Source: Scatosoma sp045128055
GTDB lineage: Bacteria; Bacillota; Clostridia; Christensenellales; Borkfalkiaceae
Assembly (NCBI GenBank): GCA_045128055.1
Contig: JBGVRC010000042.1
Location: 1 to 34,603 of the forward strand
Length of the DNA: 34,603 bases
Reading direction: 5' to 3'
Position 1 is the first letter of the stretch. Each line of letters starts with the position of its first letter. The notes below the pieces were generated by a model, which ran no database searches, was not told where the DNA came from, and saw only the letters and a program-made list of their open reading frames with translations. Of the stretch, positions 23,287 to 31,748 are shown one piece after another. The position numbers and the translations under genes were made by a program.

Positions 23287-25608
23287 TTATTCGTTTACGG
23301 TTTCTTCCGCAGCAGGTTCTTCCGTTTCAACTACTTCTTCCGTAGCTTCTTCAACGGGTTCTTCCGCCGTTTCTTCCGCAGCTTCCGCTACTTCTTCCGC
23401 CTTTTCTTCATCGGCGTATACGTCGATGGTCTTGTCGTCCGTCGTGTCAATCTTCTTGCGCTTATAAGCGTTTACCGTAGCTTCTTCTTCTCTACGTTTA
23501 GCCGCTTTCTTCTTACTTACCATAACCGCAGGGATTGCAATGATAAGAGCCAAAACAACTACACCGCCGATTACCGTAAGCCAAATTGCATAGGTAGGCC
23601 AGCCTTCGTCTTCCGTTTCTTCCGTTTCTGGTTGCAACAAGAAGTTGATCCAGGATTCTTCAATCGCTTCTTCGTCGCTTTCCGTAAGCTTACCAACCAA
23701 ACCGATGATGGTCGATTCTTTTGCAAGCTTACCTTCGCCTACGCCGAACTTAGCTTCTACTTCTGCGAAGAATTCTTCGTCGTATTCCGCTTTGGAGTCT
23801 TCGGGAATCTTATCCGCCAAATCGGTGCGATAGAAGAAGTTAATCAAGTTTTGGCTTGCCGTGCTGGAACTGTATTCGTCCAAGTAATCTTGTACCGCTT
23901 CGCTTGCCGCGTTGAGTTCCTTAATCTTGTCCGTGGAGTCTACGCGCGCTGCGTATACGTAGTTATAAGCCGCTGCGCCGTCGCCGAAGGATTGCGCGTT
24001 GGGATAAAGCACTACGTTCGTACCCGACAAGAATTCGGGTTTATACCAAGCGTCGGACCAATCCACCAAAGCAAGGGTGATGGGTTGATATTCTTGGTAT
24101 TCTTTGCTTTCGGAGAAAATCGAGTTGTAAGGGTCGCTTACAGCCGTTTGTTCGTCGCCTTTATAGTTAACTCTGGAAAGGGTGCGGCCGTTCGTACCCG
24201 TACCGTAGTAGTAAACGTAATCGCCAACCGTCGTCAAAAGAGTCGCGCCGGATACGTTACGAGCAACGTTAATCGTCGTAGCAACGCCGTTTTCACCTGC
24301 AACAGCCTTTACAATCTTCGTACCCGAAACGTAAAGATAGGTGTGCTTGCCGTTGTTGATTTCAAACAAAGCCGACGACGAAGCGTTGGTCGTTTCGTTG
24401 GAAACAACGTCTACCGCTTTATCCGCTTTCTTGAAGTCGTTGTTGGAAACGGATTTGCTTGCGTCTACCTTGCTGTCAGCGAGATAGTAAAGGTTGGTGT
24501 CCGTCGTGCCTACTTCGTTGAGAGAAGTTCTCGTGAAGTATACGCCGCCGTTTTCATAACGGCTTACCGTGTAGGTATAACCGGTGATTTCCGTGCTTGC
24601 CTTTTTGTCTTCTACGTTGAATTTGGAATCTTGCGAGTTTTTACCAACGCCGTCCAAAACAAGCGTACCAAGGTTTGCATACGGATAGGTTGCGTAGTCG
24701 CTCAACGTAGCGCCGCTTTCTTCAAGATATTCTTTATCGAAAGTGTACGTTTGGCCGCCTTCTACGGTGTAGGAAGCGTTGCTTGCGTCAACCGTCGCGC
24801 GAGCCGAAGCCTTAACCGTGTAAAGCTGGTCGTATTGCGCAACCGTAGGCGTAGCGCTGTCAATATTATAGCTTACCGACATCGTGTAGTAAACGGTGGA
24901 GTTATCCAAATTCTTCATATCGTAGAAGAAAGAAGATTTCGCGCCCTTTACCAAAACTACGTCTTCGCCCGTTGCTACGTTCAACGATTTCAAATACTTC
25001 GTACCGTCGATGGTCGCTTCGTACAAGCAGAATACGTCGTCCTTGCCGTCGTTGTTTCTATCCACGCCCGCTTCGCTTACGAAACGATAGTTGGTGATAT
25101 ACTTGCTTTCCGACGTGCTGGTGGAAATACGAAGGAATTTTTCGGAAGGAGCTTCCGAACCGTCAAGCTTTGCGTACTTGAAGTCGATTTCGGTGTTCTT
25201 TACTTCCCCGTCAAGGTTCTTATTCGTGGTCGGCGTAGCGTAATATACGTAATCGCCGAAAATATACACGCCTGCTTTGATGCTTGCAACGGAGAACAAG
25301 GAAGGAACGACCGTCTTTACGTTGTCGTAGTTACCGTTTGCAAGGTCGGACGCGGAAATACGCATCAACGCGCCTTTTACTACGTCAGCGTAGGTGTTGT
25401 CAACCGTATAGCTTTCCGAACCGTTGATAAAATAAACGAAGTCGCCTTGCTTTACCGCAAAGCCCCCGTTGGATTCTACCGCCGCGCCGGGTACGTAACC
25501 GGAAAGGTCGTCACCCTTATACGAGCCGCTGCCGCAACCGGTAAAAGCCGCGCCGAGCATCGTAATCGCTGCGATAAGACATAATGCTTTTTTGCCTTTA
25601 TTTCTCAT
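23287..25608 (-). CDS. Large lipoprotein with C-terminal membrane segment and acidic tail (773 aa)
   Basis: The N-terminus has a lipoprotein signal (ITMLGAAFTGC-GSG, Cys at about residue 25). Residues about 45-600 are beta-rich with recurring GDYVYYYG, GDFVYFING and VYYATPT strands, suggesting a beta-propeller-like outer domain. A helical part follows (IKELNAASEAVQDYLDEYS). Near residues 670-695 is a membrane segment (AIWLTVIGGVVVLALIIAIPAVM) followed by KKKAAKRREEE and a Glu-rich cytoplasmic tail. The protein is therefore tied to the membrane at both ends, an uncommon topology. The ribosome site lies in a 7-bp inverted repeat. Function unknown; a surface sensor or envelope protein is inference. 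Confidence 0.85.
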   Translation of the reverse strand: MRNKGKKALCLIAAITMLGAAFTGCGSGSYKGDDLSGYVPGAAVESNGGFAVKQGDFVYFINGSESYTVDNTYADVVKGALMRISASDLANGNYDNVKTVVPSLFSVASIKAGVYIFGDYVYYATPTTNKNLDGEVKNTEIDFKYAKLDGSEAPSEKFLRISTSTSESKYITNYRFVSEAGVDRNNDGKDDVFCLYEATIDGTKYLKSLNVATGEDVVLVKGAKSSFFYDMKNLDNSTVYYTMSVSYNIDSATPTVAQYDQLYTVKASARATVDASNASYTVEGGQTYTFDKEYLEESGATLSDYATYPYANLGTLVLDGVGKNSQDSKFNVEDKKASTEITGYTYTVSRYENGGVYFTRTSLNEVGTTDTNLYYLADSKVDASKSVSNNDFKKADKAVDVVSNETTNASSSALFEINNGKHTYLYVSGTKIVKAVAGENGVATTINVARNVSGATLLTTVGDYVYYYGTGTNGRTLSRVNYKGDEQTAVSDPYNSIFSESKEYQEYQPITLALVDWSDAWYKPEFLSGTNVVLYPNAQSFGDGAAAYNYVYAARVDSTDKIKELNAASEAVQDYLDEYSSSTASQNLINFFYRTDLADKIPEDSKAEYDEEFFAEVEAKFGVGEGKLAKESTIIGLVGKLTESDEEAIEESWINFLLQPETEETEDEGWPTYAIWLTVIGGVVVLALIIAIPAVMVSKKKAAKRREEEATVNAYKRKKIDTTDDKTIDVYADEEKAEEVAEAAEETAEEPVEEATEEVVETEEPAAEETVNE

Positions 25609-25611
25609 GCT

Positions 25612-25628
25612 ATTAAGGACTCCTTAAT
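25612..25628 (-). promoter_or_regulatory. Ribosome binding site held in a small hairpin
   Basis: ATTAAGG (25612-25618) and CCTTAAT (25622-25628) pair around a 3-base loop and include the AAGGAG site of the large lipoprotein gene. Could reduce translation unless opened. Confidence 0.45.
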
Positions 25629-25726
25629 TAGTTTGCTTTTTTCTTCCGCTTTTTTGTCGATTTGTTGCGGAAAAAGAAACTTTCTTCCTTTTGCGTACAT
25701 TTACCGACAATACTAACGCATATTCT

Positions 25727-25755
25727 ATTATATATCAATTTGTCAATTAAAGCAA
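25727..25755 (-). promoter_or_regulatory. Promoter of the large lipoprotein gene
   Basis: TTGCTT (25750-25755), 17-base spacer, TATAAT (25727-25732), minus strand. The leader is about 110 nt. Confidence 0.6.
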
Positions 25756-25820
25756 TCGAAAACGCCTTGCTTTTCGCTATTTTTGCTTGAAAATTTTTAT
25801 ATTTTTGGAGGATTGTTTCC

Positions 25821-26033
25821 ATGGACCCCTTCGGTTTGTTCAATTTACTAAAAACCCTGCTCCCAAACGCGCCCGACGCCCCCGAAGCCCCTACGCAAAA
25901 CCAGCCGCAAACCCCGCAAAATCCCCCTTCTCCGCCGCCTGAAACGCCAACCTATCCACAGCAAAACAACGCTTGTTGGGAGTTTATGACAAAGCACGAC
26001 GAGCGGGCGAGAAATACGAAAAAGAAGCCTTAA
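25821..26033 (+). CDS. Proline-rich small protein (70 aa)
   Basis: MDPFGLFNLLKTLLP is a short amphipathic start, followed by about 35 residues rich in Pro, Gln, Asn and Ala (NQPQTPQNPPSPPPETP) and a C-terminal helix FMTKHDERARNTKKKP. A GGAGG ribosome site is 9 bases upstream, and a terminator follows. It has no signal peptide. The pattern of a hydrophobic start, a disordered Pro-rich middle and a closing x-F-x-x-KHDxRA helix seems to me typical of small Clostridia proteins of unknown role. It lies divergent from the large lipoprotein. No function assigned. Confidence 0.7.
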   Translation: MDPFGLFNLLKTLLPNAPDAPEAPTQNQPQTPQNPPSPPPETPTYPQQNNACWEFMTKHDERARNTKKKP

Positions 26034-26057
26034 TTTAACAAGCTCGTTTGAAATTTT

Positions 26058-26090
26058 AAAGGGAACGCAAATGCGTTCCCCTTTTTCTTT
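26058..26090 (+). terminator. Terminator after the proline-rich gene
   Basis: AAAGGGAACGCA / TGCGTTCCCCTTT hairpin followed by TTCTTT. Convergent with the beta-propeller gene ending at 26092, for which the T-run is weaker. Confidence 0.75.
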
Positions 26091-26091
26091 A

Positions 26092-27939
26092 TCAAAATAT
26101 TTTTTCCACTTTGCATTGCGTTGCGCCGAACATATAGAAATATCCGTCAATGAGCGTTGCTCGCTTTTGGGCAAAATTCCCCCCAAGCTCCGTCCTTAAA
26201 AGCTCGTTCAGGCTATACCCGTCAAATTCCAAAAGGATATACCCTTCATCAAACCCTTCGCCCATATATTCGTCTATCCCCAAGCCGACTAAACCGCGTT
26301 CTCTGTCGATAAAATAGGATTTGTAATTTTGGGAAAAATAAGCGTCCAGCTCGTACACGGCTACGCTCTCCACCGCTTTTTCCGTTTCTTGATAAATTTC
26401 TATTTTTAAGGTATCTCTGCTTGAACCGTAGCCTATCCCCAACAAAAATCCGTCTTTAAATTGCACCAAGGAGCTGGAATACCCCTTAATTTCACCCGTT
26501 TCCACATAGGTGATATTCGCAAGGTCGGAAAGGTCGAAGGCGTACACGGGGTCGGTCATAGTAATAACGACCGCCGTACAAACGTAGGCTTTGTCCCCGT
26601 CAAAGCGGACGGAATATACCTGTTCGCCCCAAGGCGCAAAGTCTTCTACCTTGTTCACGATTTCAAAGCTCTGCATATCGATACAATACAACGAAGCGTT
26701 AGTGGATTGTTTATCCGTCGTCGTTACGATACGGAAAATCCCTTCGTATTCGTCCATACTGTATTGATTGAGAACGGAGCCCGCTACGGTAGCTTTATTT
26801 ACGTATTCTAAGCCGTCGCCATCGTAAGAAATACAGGAAAACTCCGTTTTCGTCTGCGTTACGCCGTCTTCTTTTTCACGGAAAGCGCGTGTGATAAACA
26901 AATTCTCCGCCGACGCGTAGATAATCGAAGAATAGGACAAAAGCGCCATACAATCTTCCGCTTCCCCGCTGCTTTCGTCGATTTGACAAATCACACTATA
27001 ATTGGTCGTTGTCAGCTCTTTGGGGCAAATAATGTCGTCCGCCGCTACGCATTGCATCGCACCTAAATTGCCATACTGCGGTAAAAGGTTGCTTTCGTCA
27101 GAAAAATCCACACCCCTATACACGTAAAAATTGTTGATAACAAGCAGCTTTCCGTTCACCATACGCGACGAAACGTAATCCCCCGACAAATAATTTCTGC
27201 CCTTTTCGGCGATATTCGTAGGATCGGAAACGTCCAAGCTCACGATTTCCGTGCATACTTTTTTGATTTTTTCATTTTTGATAATGAGTACGCTTCTAAT
27301 CAAAGTCGCCGTTTTTCCGTCCTGGGAAAGATAAAACTCCCCGCCGCTGCGATAATAGGTGCTTTCTTGTTCCCCTATCTTATAAGAACCGACTGGCTCG
27401 GTTTCCAAACCCGCAATTTTATACGCGTACAAGGTTTTGTCAAACAAGTAAAAAATATGCGTTTTCGTTCGTTTAAATAAGTCTGCTTCGATAACGCCCT
27501 GCGTTTGATTGTCCGTCGTTTCTACGTAATCGCTTGAACCCGCGCTTTCATCTGGGCTTGCGCCCCCTTCCAACCAATCGTTTAACACGCCGTCATACCC
27601 AGGGGCAATAGCTCCACCGCTTGCGTTTTTATCTGAAAAAATATTAAAAAAATCTTGAAGCTCCGCCGACCATTTTTCAAAATTGTTTTTATAGACGGGC
27701 TTGTTGCTTGTATTCAACTTTTTATCCAACTGCTTAATAACGGGATAATATTCGTTGTTTTTATATGCGTCGGCGGCAGTCGGGGGTTGCGGCAAGGGAA
27801 TAAACAGCAAACAAGCAAGCGCGACGACCATTGCGCACGCGCAGGAACTGAGCGCCGCCACCAACGTTCTTTTTTTGCTTTGTTGTTTTTTACGGGCTTT
27901 TTCCAAAATATCGCCCGTTCTTTGTTTATAAGTCTTCAT
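26092..27939 (-). CDS. Membrane-anchored beta-propeller protein, partner of the ECF sigma factor
   Basis: 615 residues. Residues 1-25 are cytoplasmic and basic, residues about 28-50 are one membrane segment (VAALSSCACAMVVALACLLFIPL), and the rest lies outside. From residue ~145 the motif DYVETTDNQTQGVIEADLFKR matches the secreted beta-propeller family (Pfam Beta_propel, whose hallmark is TNVQVEGVDEAD); further blades contain ISLDVSDPTNI, VYAFDLSDLANI and IGYGSSRDT. The gene overlaps the sigma factor by 14 nt with a GGAAGG ribosome site inside the sigma gene, so the two are coupled. By position it may act as anti-sigma or sensor, although the short cytoplasmic part has no classical anti-sigma domain (inference). 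Confidence 0.88.
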   Translation of the reverse strand: MKTYKQRTGDILEKARKKQQSKKRTLVAALSSCACAMVVALACLLFIPLPQPPTAADAYKNNEYYPVIKQLDKKLNTSNKPVYKNNFEKWSAELQDFFNIFSDKNASGGAIAPGYDGVLNDWLEGGASPDESAGSSDYVETTDNQTQGVIEADLFKRTKTHIFYLFDKTLYAYKIAGLETEPVGSYKIGEQESTYYRSGGEFYLSQDGKTATLIRSVLIIKNEKIKKVCTEIVSLDVSDPTNIAEKGRNYLSGDYVSSRMVNGKLLVINNFYVYRGVDFSDESNLLPQYGNLGAMQCVAADDIICPKELTTTNYSVICQIDESSGEAEDCMALLSYSSIIYASAENLFITRAFREKEDGVTQTKTEFSCISYDGDGLEYVNKATVAGSVLNQYSMDEYEGIFRIVTTTDKQSTNASLYCIDMQSFEIVNKVEDFAPWGEQVYSVRFDGDKAYVCTAVVITMTDPVYAFDLSDLANITYVETGEIKGYSSSLVQFKDGFLLGIGYGSSRDTLKIEIYQETEKAVESVAVYELDAYFSQNYKSYFIDRERGLVGLGIDEYMGEGFDEGYILLEFDGYSLNELLRTELGGNFAQKRATLIDGYFYMFGATQCKVEKIF

Positions 27940-28489
27940 GAGAAATTCCTTCCTTTATCAGCAATTCTTTGAGAGAGGTCTTTGCACGAGAGAGAAGGTT
28001 GTAGATTTGTTTTTTGCTTTGTTTTAAAATTTTGCAGAGTTCTTCCACAGAATACCCTTCAAAATAGGATAAGTACAAAGTTTCCGCATACTGCGGCGGG
28101 AGTTTTTGCATACAGCAATACACCAAGCGCGCGTTTTCACGCCGAACCACGTCCGTTTCGCCGTCCGCGGCAAATAAAACTTTGTCCACGTCGTCCAGCG
28201 GCGTTCGTTTTTTGCGCGCACGAAGATAATCCACGCATTTGTTGCGTACTATTTTATATAGATACGCGCGTAGATTTTCGTTTTCGTGGAAACGCTTGCG
28301 TTTAAAAACGAGCGTCGCGAAAGCTTCTTCCATAATATCTTCCGCAACGGCTGAATCCTTTACAAAGCAATACGCAAACCGCACAAGCGGATCGCTATAC
28401 GCCCGCACGAGCGCTTCCAACCCATGATTGTGACCAAGCAAAAAAGATTCCCAACAATCGATTGGATTTATTTTGTTCCTTTCGGTCAT
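27926..28489 (-). CDS. ECF-type RNA polymerase sigma factor
   Basis: 187 residues. Region 2 (about 20-90) contains LVRFAYCFVKDSAVAEDIMEE, a clear sigma-70 r2 core with promoter-melting helix, and LRAYLYKIVRNKCVDYLRARKKR. Region 4 (about 125-180) has LPPQYAETLYLSYFEGYSVEE and the recognition helix QSKKQIYNLLSRAKTSLKELL. Ribosome site GGGGTGAT. A -10-like TATAAT (28510-28515) lies 21 bases upstream, without a good -35, so autoregulation cannot be judged. The downstream overlapping gene codes for a membrane-anchored beta-propeller, giving a two-gene signalling unit. Confidence 0.93.
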   Translation of the reverse strand: MTERNKINPIDCWESFLLGHNHGLEALVRAYSDPLVRFAYCFVKDSAVAEDIMEEAFATLVFKRKRFHENENLRAYLYKIVRNKCVDYLRARKKRTPLDDVDKVLFAADGETDVVRRENARLVYCCMQKLPPQYAETLYLSYFEGYSVEELCKILKQSKKQIYNLLSRAKTSLKELLIKEGISHEDL

Positions 28490-28595
28490 AATATCACCCC
28501 TCTCTCACCATTATAACGGATAGAAGGCAATTTTTACTCACTAAAATACCAAATTTTTGAAAAACGTTTTTTAATTTTTATTATCTCACAAAGTT

Positions 28596-29102
28596 CTATT
28601 TGACCTTTTTCACAATGTAAAATTTATTCCTTTCGTCATCATATAGCCCAATTACTTTTTTATTGTTATAATCATCGGGGTCGAATTTAGCAAAAAAAGA
28701 ACTAGAAAAATACGGATTTGTAGAAACGGCTTTTACCGTTCCTTCATCAACGATTTCAACCGTATAAGAAATCGACCTTGTATACATATAAGAGGTGGCT
28801 ACTCTATCTAATACGACTTCATAGCACTGAAATTTTTGATAATTTTTCAATAAATATCTATTTTTTAAAAAATAGAATAATATACCTCCGCCAAATAGCA
28901 ACCCGTAACAAAGTAAACATACAAGCCAAACCGACATACCAAGCCCTAATAGTTTTAAGTCTCTACTGGCATAAATAATAGGCAAAAACAAACTAATCAC
29001 CGCAACAAAAATCCATACGCCCAAAAGCGTTTTGATTTGAGATTTTCTCCATTGGTATTCTACGCTATCTTTTATTTCTTCTAAACTCAAATTATTTATC
29101 AT
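28596..29102 (-). CDS. Two-pass membrane protein of unknown function (168 aa)
   Basis: Residues 1-25 are soluble (SLEEIKDSVEYQWRKSQ), then two membrane segments at about 26-45 and 55-80 (GVWIFVAVISLFLPIIYA; VWLVCLLCYGLLFGGGILFYFL), then a beta-rich soluble part with YTVEIVDEGTVKAVSTNPYF and VIGLYDDERNKFYIVKK. The gene is AT-rich (AAA, ATT, TTT codons) compared with the ribosomal and repair genes nearby, similar to the LRR gene at 32235. It has its own promoter. Possibly a recently acquired accessory gene; no family recognised. Confidence 0.8.
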   Translation of the reverse strand: MINNLSLEEIKDSVEYQWRKSQIKTLLGVWIFVAVISLFLPIIYASRDLKLLGLGMSVWLVCLLCYGLLFGGGILFYFLKNRYLLKNYQKFQCYEVVLDRVATSYMYTRSISYTVEIVDEGTVKAVSTNPYFSSSFFAKFDPDDYNNKKVIGLYDDERNKFYIVKKVK

Positions 29103-29141
29103 GTTTCAATTCCCACAAATTTTATTTATTCCTTTTGATAG

Positions 29142-29170
29142 ATTATATCATTATTTTCTACAAAAGTAAA
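29142..29170 (-). promoter_or_regulatory. Promoter of the two-pass membrane protein
   Basis: TTTACT (29165-29170), 17-base spacer, TATAAT (29142-29147), minus strand. Confidence 0.65.
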
Positions 29171-29210
29171 TATATTTTTCCTTAAAGCTCGTCTTGCTGC
29201 CCCTCGTAAT

Positions 29211-29247
29211 AAAAAAGAAACGCACCACAAGGGTACGTTTCGTTTTT
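29211..29247 (-). terminator. Intrinsic terminator after rpsI
   Basis: GAAACGTACC / GGTGCGTTTC stem (minus strand) followed by six T. Confidence 0.85.
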
Positions 29248-29249
29248 TC

Positions 29250-29663
29250 TTATCTCTTCGAGAACTGAGGAGCACGACGAGCTTTCTTCAAGCCGTACTT
29301 CTTTCTTTCCTTCGCACGAGGGTCGCGGGTAAGGAAACCTGCTGCCTTCAATGCAGGACGGCTGTTTTCTTCAGCTTCGAGCAATGCACGTGCAACACCC
29401 AAACGGATTGCGCCTGCTTGACCCGTGTAACCGCCGCCGATTACGTTTACGATGATATCGTACTTGGATTCAACTTCCAAAAGTGCGATAGGTTGTTTAA
29501 CGATGTATTGAAGAGTACCTTGAGGGAAATAATCTTCAAACGTACGGTCGTTGATTACGATCGTACCGTTGCCACCGGGAATAAGACGAACACGTGCAAT
29601 CGCCTTCTTTCTTCTACCGGTTCCCCAGAATTGAAGCTTCTTTTTAACGTTTGCTTTTGCCAT
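29250..29663 (-). CDS. rpsI: 30S ribosomal protein S9
   Basis: 137 residues. Contains GTGRRKKAIARVRLIPG, the YF(P/Q)xG segment and the conserved C-terminus DPRAKERKKYGLKKARRAPQ near residues 113-132, ending FSKR; this tail reaches the P-site tRNA. Second gene of the universally paired rplM-rpsI operon, 11 nt after rplM, with an AAGGAG site overlapping the rplM stop. Followed by a terminator. Confidence 0.98.
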   Translation of the reverse strand: MAKANVKKKLQFWGTGRRKKAIARVRLIPGGNGTIVINDRTFEDYFPQGTLQYIVKQPIALLEVESKYDIIVNVIGGGYTGQAGAIRLGVARALLEAEENSRPALKAAGFLTRDPRAKERKKYGLKKARRAPQFSKR

Positions 29664-29674
29664 AATCTCTCTCC

Positions 29675-30106
29675 TTAGTCAACTTTAAGTTCTTCGGGTT
29701 TTTGTGCAGCGTGGTTGTGTTCTGCGCCCTTATAAACCTTGAGCTTTTTAATCATAGCTCTGCCGAGGCTGTTCTTAGGCAACATACCCTTAACTGCTTC
29801 ATAAACAGCAAGGTCGCTCTTTTCAGCCATCATTTTCTTATAGGAAATTTCCTTCAACCCGCCGATATAACCAGTGTGGTATCTGTAGAACTTGTTTTCC
29901 AACTTTTTACCCGTCAAAACCGCTTTATCCGTGTTGATGATGATTACGAAATCACCCGTATCAACGTTGGGAGTGTAGGTGGGCTTGTTTTTACCGCGAA
30001 GTACGGAAGCAACACGGCTTGCAAGACGTCCCATGGGAACTCCTGCCGCGTCCACAACGTACCATTTTCTTTCAACCGATTCGGCCTTAGCCATATAGGT
30101 CTTCAT
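29675..30106 (-). CDS. rplM: 50S ribosomal protein L13
   Basis: 143 residues, standard length. Family motifs: KWYVVDAAGVPMGRLASRVA, NVDTGDFVIIINTDKAVLTG, KFYRYHTGYIGGLKE and VKGMLPKNSLGRAMIKKLKVY. Assembly protein of the 50S subunit. AAGGAG ribosome site. Its ~128-nt leader probably holds the L13 autoregulatory element known from Firmicutes. Confidence 0.98.
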   Translation of the reverse strand: MKTYMAKAESVERKWYVVDAAGVPMGRLASRVASVLRGKNKPTYTPNVDTGDFVIIINTDKAVLTGKKLENKFYRYHTGYIGGLKEISYKKMMAEKSDLAVYEAVKGMLPKNSLGRAMIKKLKVYKGAEHNHAAQKPEELKVD

Positions 30107-30235
30107 AATATGTTACTCCTTGTTTCGTGTATATTTTTTCATTTTTTAATAGTTTGACAACCGTGATACTCGCCCTACAAAATCCGTTCAACTAACGGGG
30201 AAAAACGGCTTTTTTCGCTCTTTCTCTCAGCTTGC
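30107..30235 (-). promoter_or_regulatory. rplM leader, candidate L13 autoregulatory RNA
   Basis: Leader of ~128 nt with a hairpin CCGTT/AACGG (30184-30198) and purine-rich AAGCTGAGAGAAAGAGC near the 5' end. An L13 leader motif is known in Firmicutes in this position; I assign it by position, not by a model score. Confidence 0.4.
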
Positions 30236-30241
30236 CTATTT

Positions 30242-30270
30242 ATTGTATTATGAAAAGAAATTTAAGTCAA
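30242..30270 (-). promoter_or_regulatory. Promoter of rplM-rpsI
   Basis: TTGACT (30265-30270), 17-base spacer, TACAAT (30242-30247), minus strand. Confidence 0.75.
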
Positions 30271-30545
30271 GCTGTTTTGCGTCGACTTTTTCAACTTTTT
30301 TCAATTTTTTTTAATTTTTTTTCGTTTTTAATTTTTTTTGGGTTTTTTCCTTTAATTTCAAGGCTTTCACTATATTTTTCGCTTCAATTTTTACTTCCTT
30401 CCATATTATATATAATAAAATATACGCGCATAGCGCGCGCAAAAGCCCCTGCTCGCCTACGCCCCCGCTTTTTCCTTATTTTCTTATTAAAACCAAGTTT
30501 TTATGCTTTTTTTATCACCTTTTTCCACTTCTTGCGTTCATTCGT
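30271..30545. other. AT-rich gene-free stretch between divergent rplM and fba
   Basis: Long T-runs on the plus strand (six runs of six to eight T within 30275-30360) and an inverted GCGCGCATAGCGCGC-like spot near 30427. No coding potential, repeat or terminator that I can support. Confidence 0.5.
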
Positions 30546-30574
30546 TTGCATTTTTATAAAAAATAGGTTATAAT
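30546..30574 (+). promoter_or_regulatory. Promoter of fba
   Basis: TTGCAT (30546-30551), 17-base spacer, TATAAT (30569-30574). Start near 30581, leader about 34 nt. Confidence 0.75.
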
Positions 30575-30614
30575 AATTCCGTATGAAAAAGTAAAACTCT
30601 TGGAGGACAAACAA

Positions 30615-31553
30615 ATGCCTTTGGTAACTACTACCGAAATGTTTAAAAAAGCTTACGAAGGAAAGTACGCAATCGGTGCTTTCAACGTAAACAACATGGA
30701 AATGATTCAAGCAATCGTCGAAGCAGCTAACGAAGAAAAATCTCCCGTTATTTTGCAAGTTTCCGCCGGCGCAAGAAAATACGCTAACCCCGTATATTTA
30801 AAGCACCTTGTACAAGCTGCTGTGGAAACCAACGATATTCCTATCGCTATGCACCTTGACCACGGCGCAGATTTCGAAATCTGCAAGGCTTCCATCGACG
30901 GTGGCTTTACGTCCGTTATGATCGACGCTTCTTCGCATCCTTGGGAAGAAAACATCGCTATCACCAAAAAGGTAGTTGAATACGCGCACGACCACGGCGT
31001 TGTTGTAGAAGCGGAACTTGGTACGCTCGCAGGTATCGAAGACGACGTAAACGTTTCTGCGGAACACGCGCACTTCACTTCCCCCGACGAAGTAGAAGAA
31101 TTCACCGCAAGAACGGGTATCGACTCCCTTGCAATCGCAATCGGTACGTCCCACGGCGCTTATAAATTTAAGCCCGGTCAAGACCCCAAGCTTCGTTTGG
31201 ATATTTTGGAAGAAATCGGCAAGAGATTGCCCGGCTTCCCCATCGTTTTGCACGGCGCTTCGTCCGTTCCCCAAGATAAGGTTGCTATCATCAACCAATT
31301 CGGCGGCCATATGCCCGACGCAATCGGTATCCCCGAATCCGAGCTTAGAAAAGCTGCGCAAATGGCAGTTTGCAAAATCAATATCGACTCCGACCTTCGC
31401 GTAGCGTTCACGGCGGCTATCCGTAAGCATTACAGCGAATTCCCCGGCCACTTCGACCCCCGTCAATACCTTGGCGATGCACGCGCGATGATGAAAGAAA
31501 TGGTTAAGCATAAGATTGTCAACGTGCTCGGTTCGGCTGGTAAAGCATTTTAA
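30615..31553 (+). CDS. fba: Fructose-bisphosphate aldolase, class II
   Basis: 312 residues from the ATG at 30615, with GGAGG 8 bases upstream; the TTG at 30600 touches that site and is unlikely. Zinc-dependent aldolase that splits fructose-1,6-bisphosphate into DHAP and glyceraldehyde-3-phosphate in glycolysis. Visible: MHLDHGAD (zinc ligands, His83 as catalytic metal ligand), VEAELGTLAGIED, AIGTSHGAYKF, VLHGASSVP with metal and phosphate ligands, and KINIDSDLR. Codon use is strongly biased to C-ending codons, as for a highly expressed gene. Monocistronic with own promoter. Confidence 0.97.
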   Translation: MPLVTTTEMFKKAYEGKYAIGAFNVNNMEMIQAIVEAANEEKSPVILQVSAGARKYANPVYLKHLVQAAVETNDIPIAMHLDHGADFEICKASIDGGFTSVMIDASSHPWEENIAITKKVVEYAHDHGVVVEAELGTLAGIEDDVNVSAEHAHFTSPDEVEEFTARTGIDSLAIAIGTSHGAYKFKPGQDPKLRLDILEEIGKRLPGFPIVLHGASSVPQDKVAIINQFGGHMPDAIGIPESELRKAAQMAVCKINIDSDLRVAFTAAIRKHYSEFPGHFDPRQYLGDARAMMKEMVKHKIVNVLGSAGKAF

Positions 31554-31593
31554 TTTGTTATAAGTAGCGTTTTTATCTAATAGATAAGAAAGA

Positions 31594-31622
31594 GCGGCGA
31601 AATGTATTTTCTCGTCGTTTTT
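31594..31622 (+). terminator. Probable terminator after fba
   Basis: GCGGCGA pairs with TCGTCGT (two G-T pairs) followed by TTTTTTC. Weaker stem than others in the window. Confidence 0.5.
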
Positions 31623-31694
31623 TCTTGCTTTTTTATTTTCAACGCGGACATGGTAGGCTCATTTTACTTTTTTCGCGCAATTTTATCCACTCTA

Positions 31695-31723
31695 TTGACT
31701 TTTAATGCGGAATATGTTACACT
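31695..31723 (+). promoter_or_regulatory. Promoter of fucU
   Basis: TTGACT (31695-31700), 17-base spacer, TACACT (31718-31723), then AAGGAG directly before the gene. It argues for the start at 31749 and against longer frames from upstream. Confidence 0.7.
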
Positions 31724-31748
31724 TAAAGAAAAAGCAAGGAGAACTTTT

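Noticed and set aside
23032..25584. 850-codon plus-strand frame opposite the large lipoprotein
   Set aside because: Mirror of biased codon use on the minus strand; the translation is low-complexity Phe/Arg/Val without a fold or ribosome site.
25628..25843. 71-codon minus-strand frame upstream of the large lipoprotein
   Set aside because: It covers the lipoprotein promoter and leader and overlaps the start of the proline-rich gene; no ribosome site.
30232..30573. 113-codon frame in the AT-rich gap before fba
   Set aside because: Mostly Phe/Leu from T-runs; covers the fba and rplM promoters.
31602..31748. Longer start for fucU
   Set aside because: The added 49 residues lie across the promoter and are absent from the family; the AAGGAG site fits the ATG at 31749.
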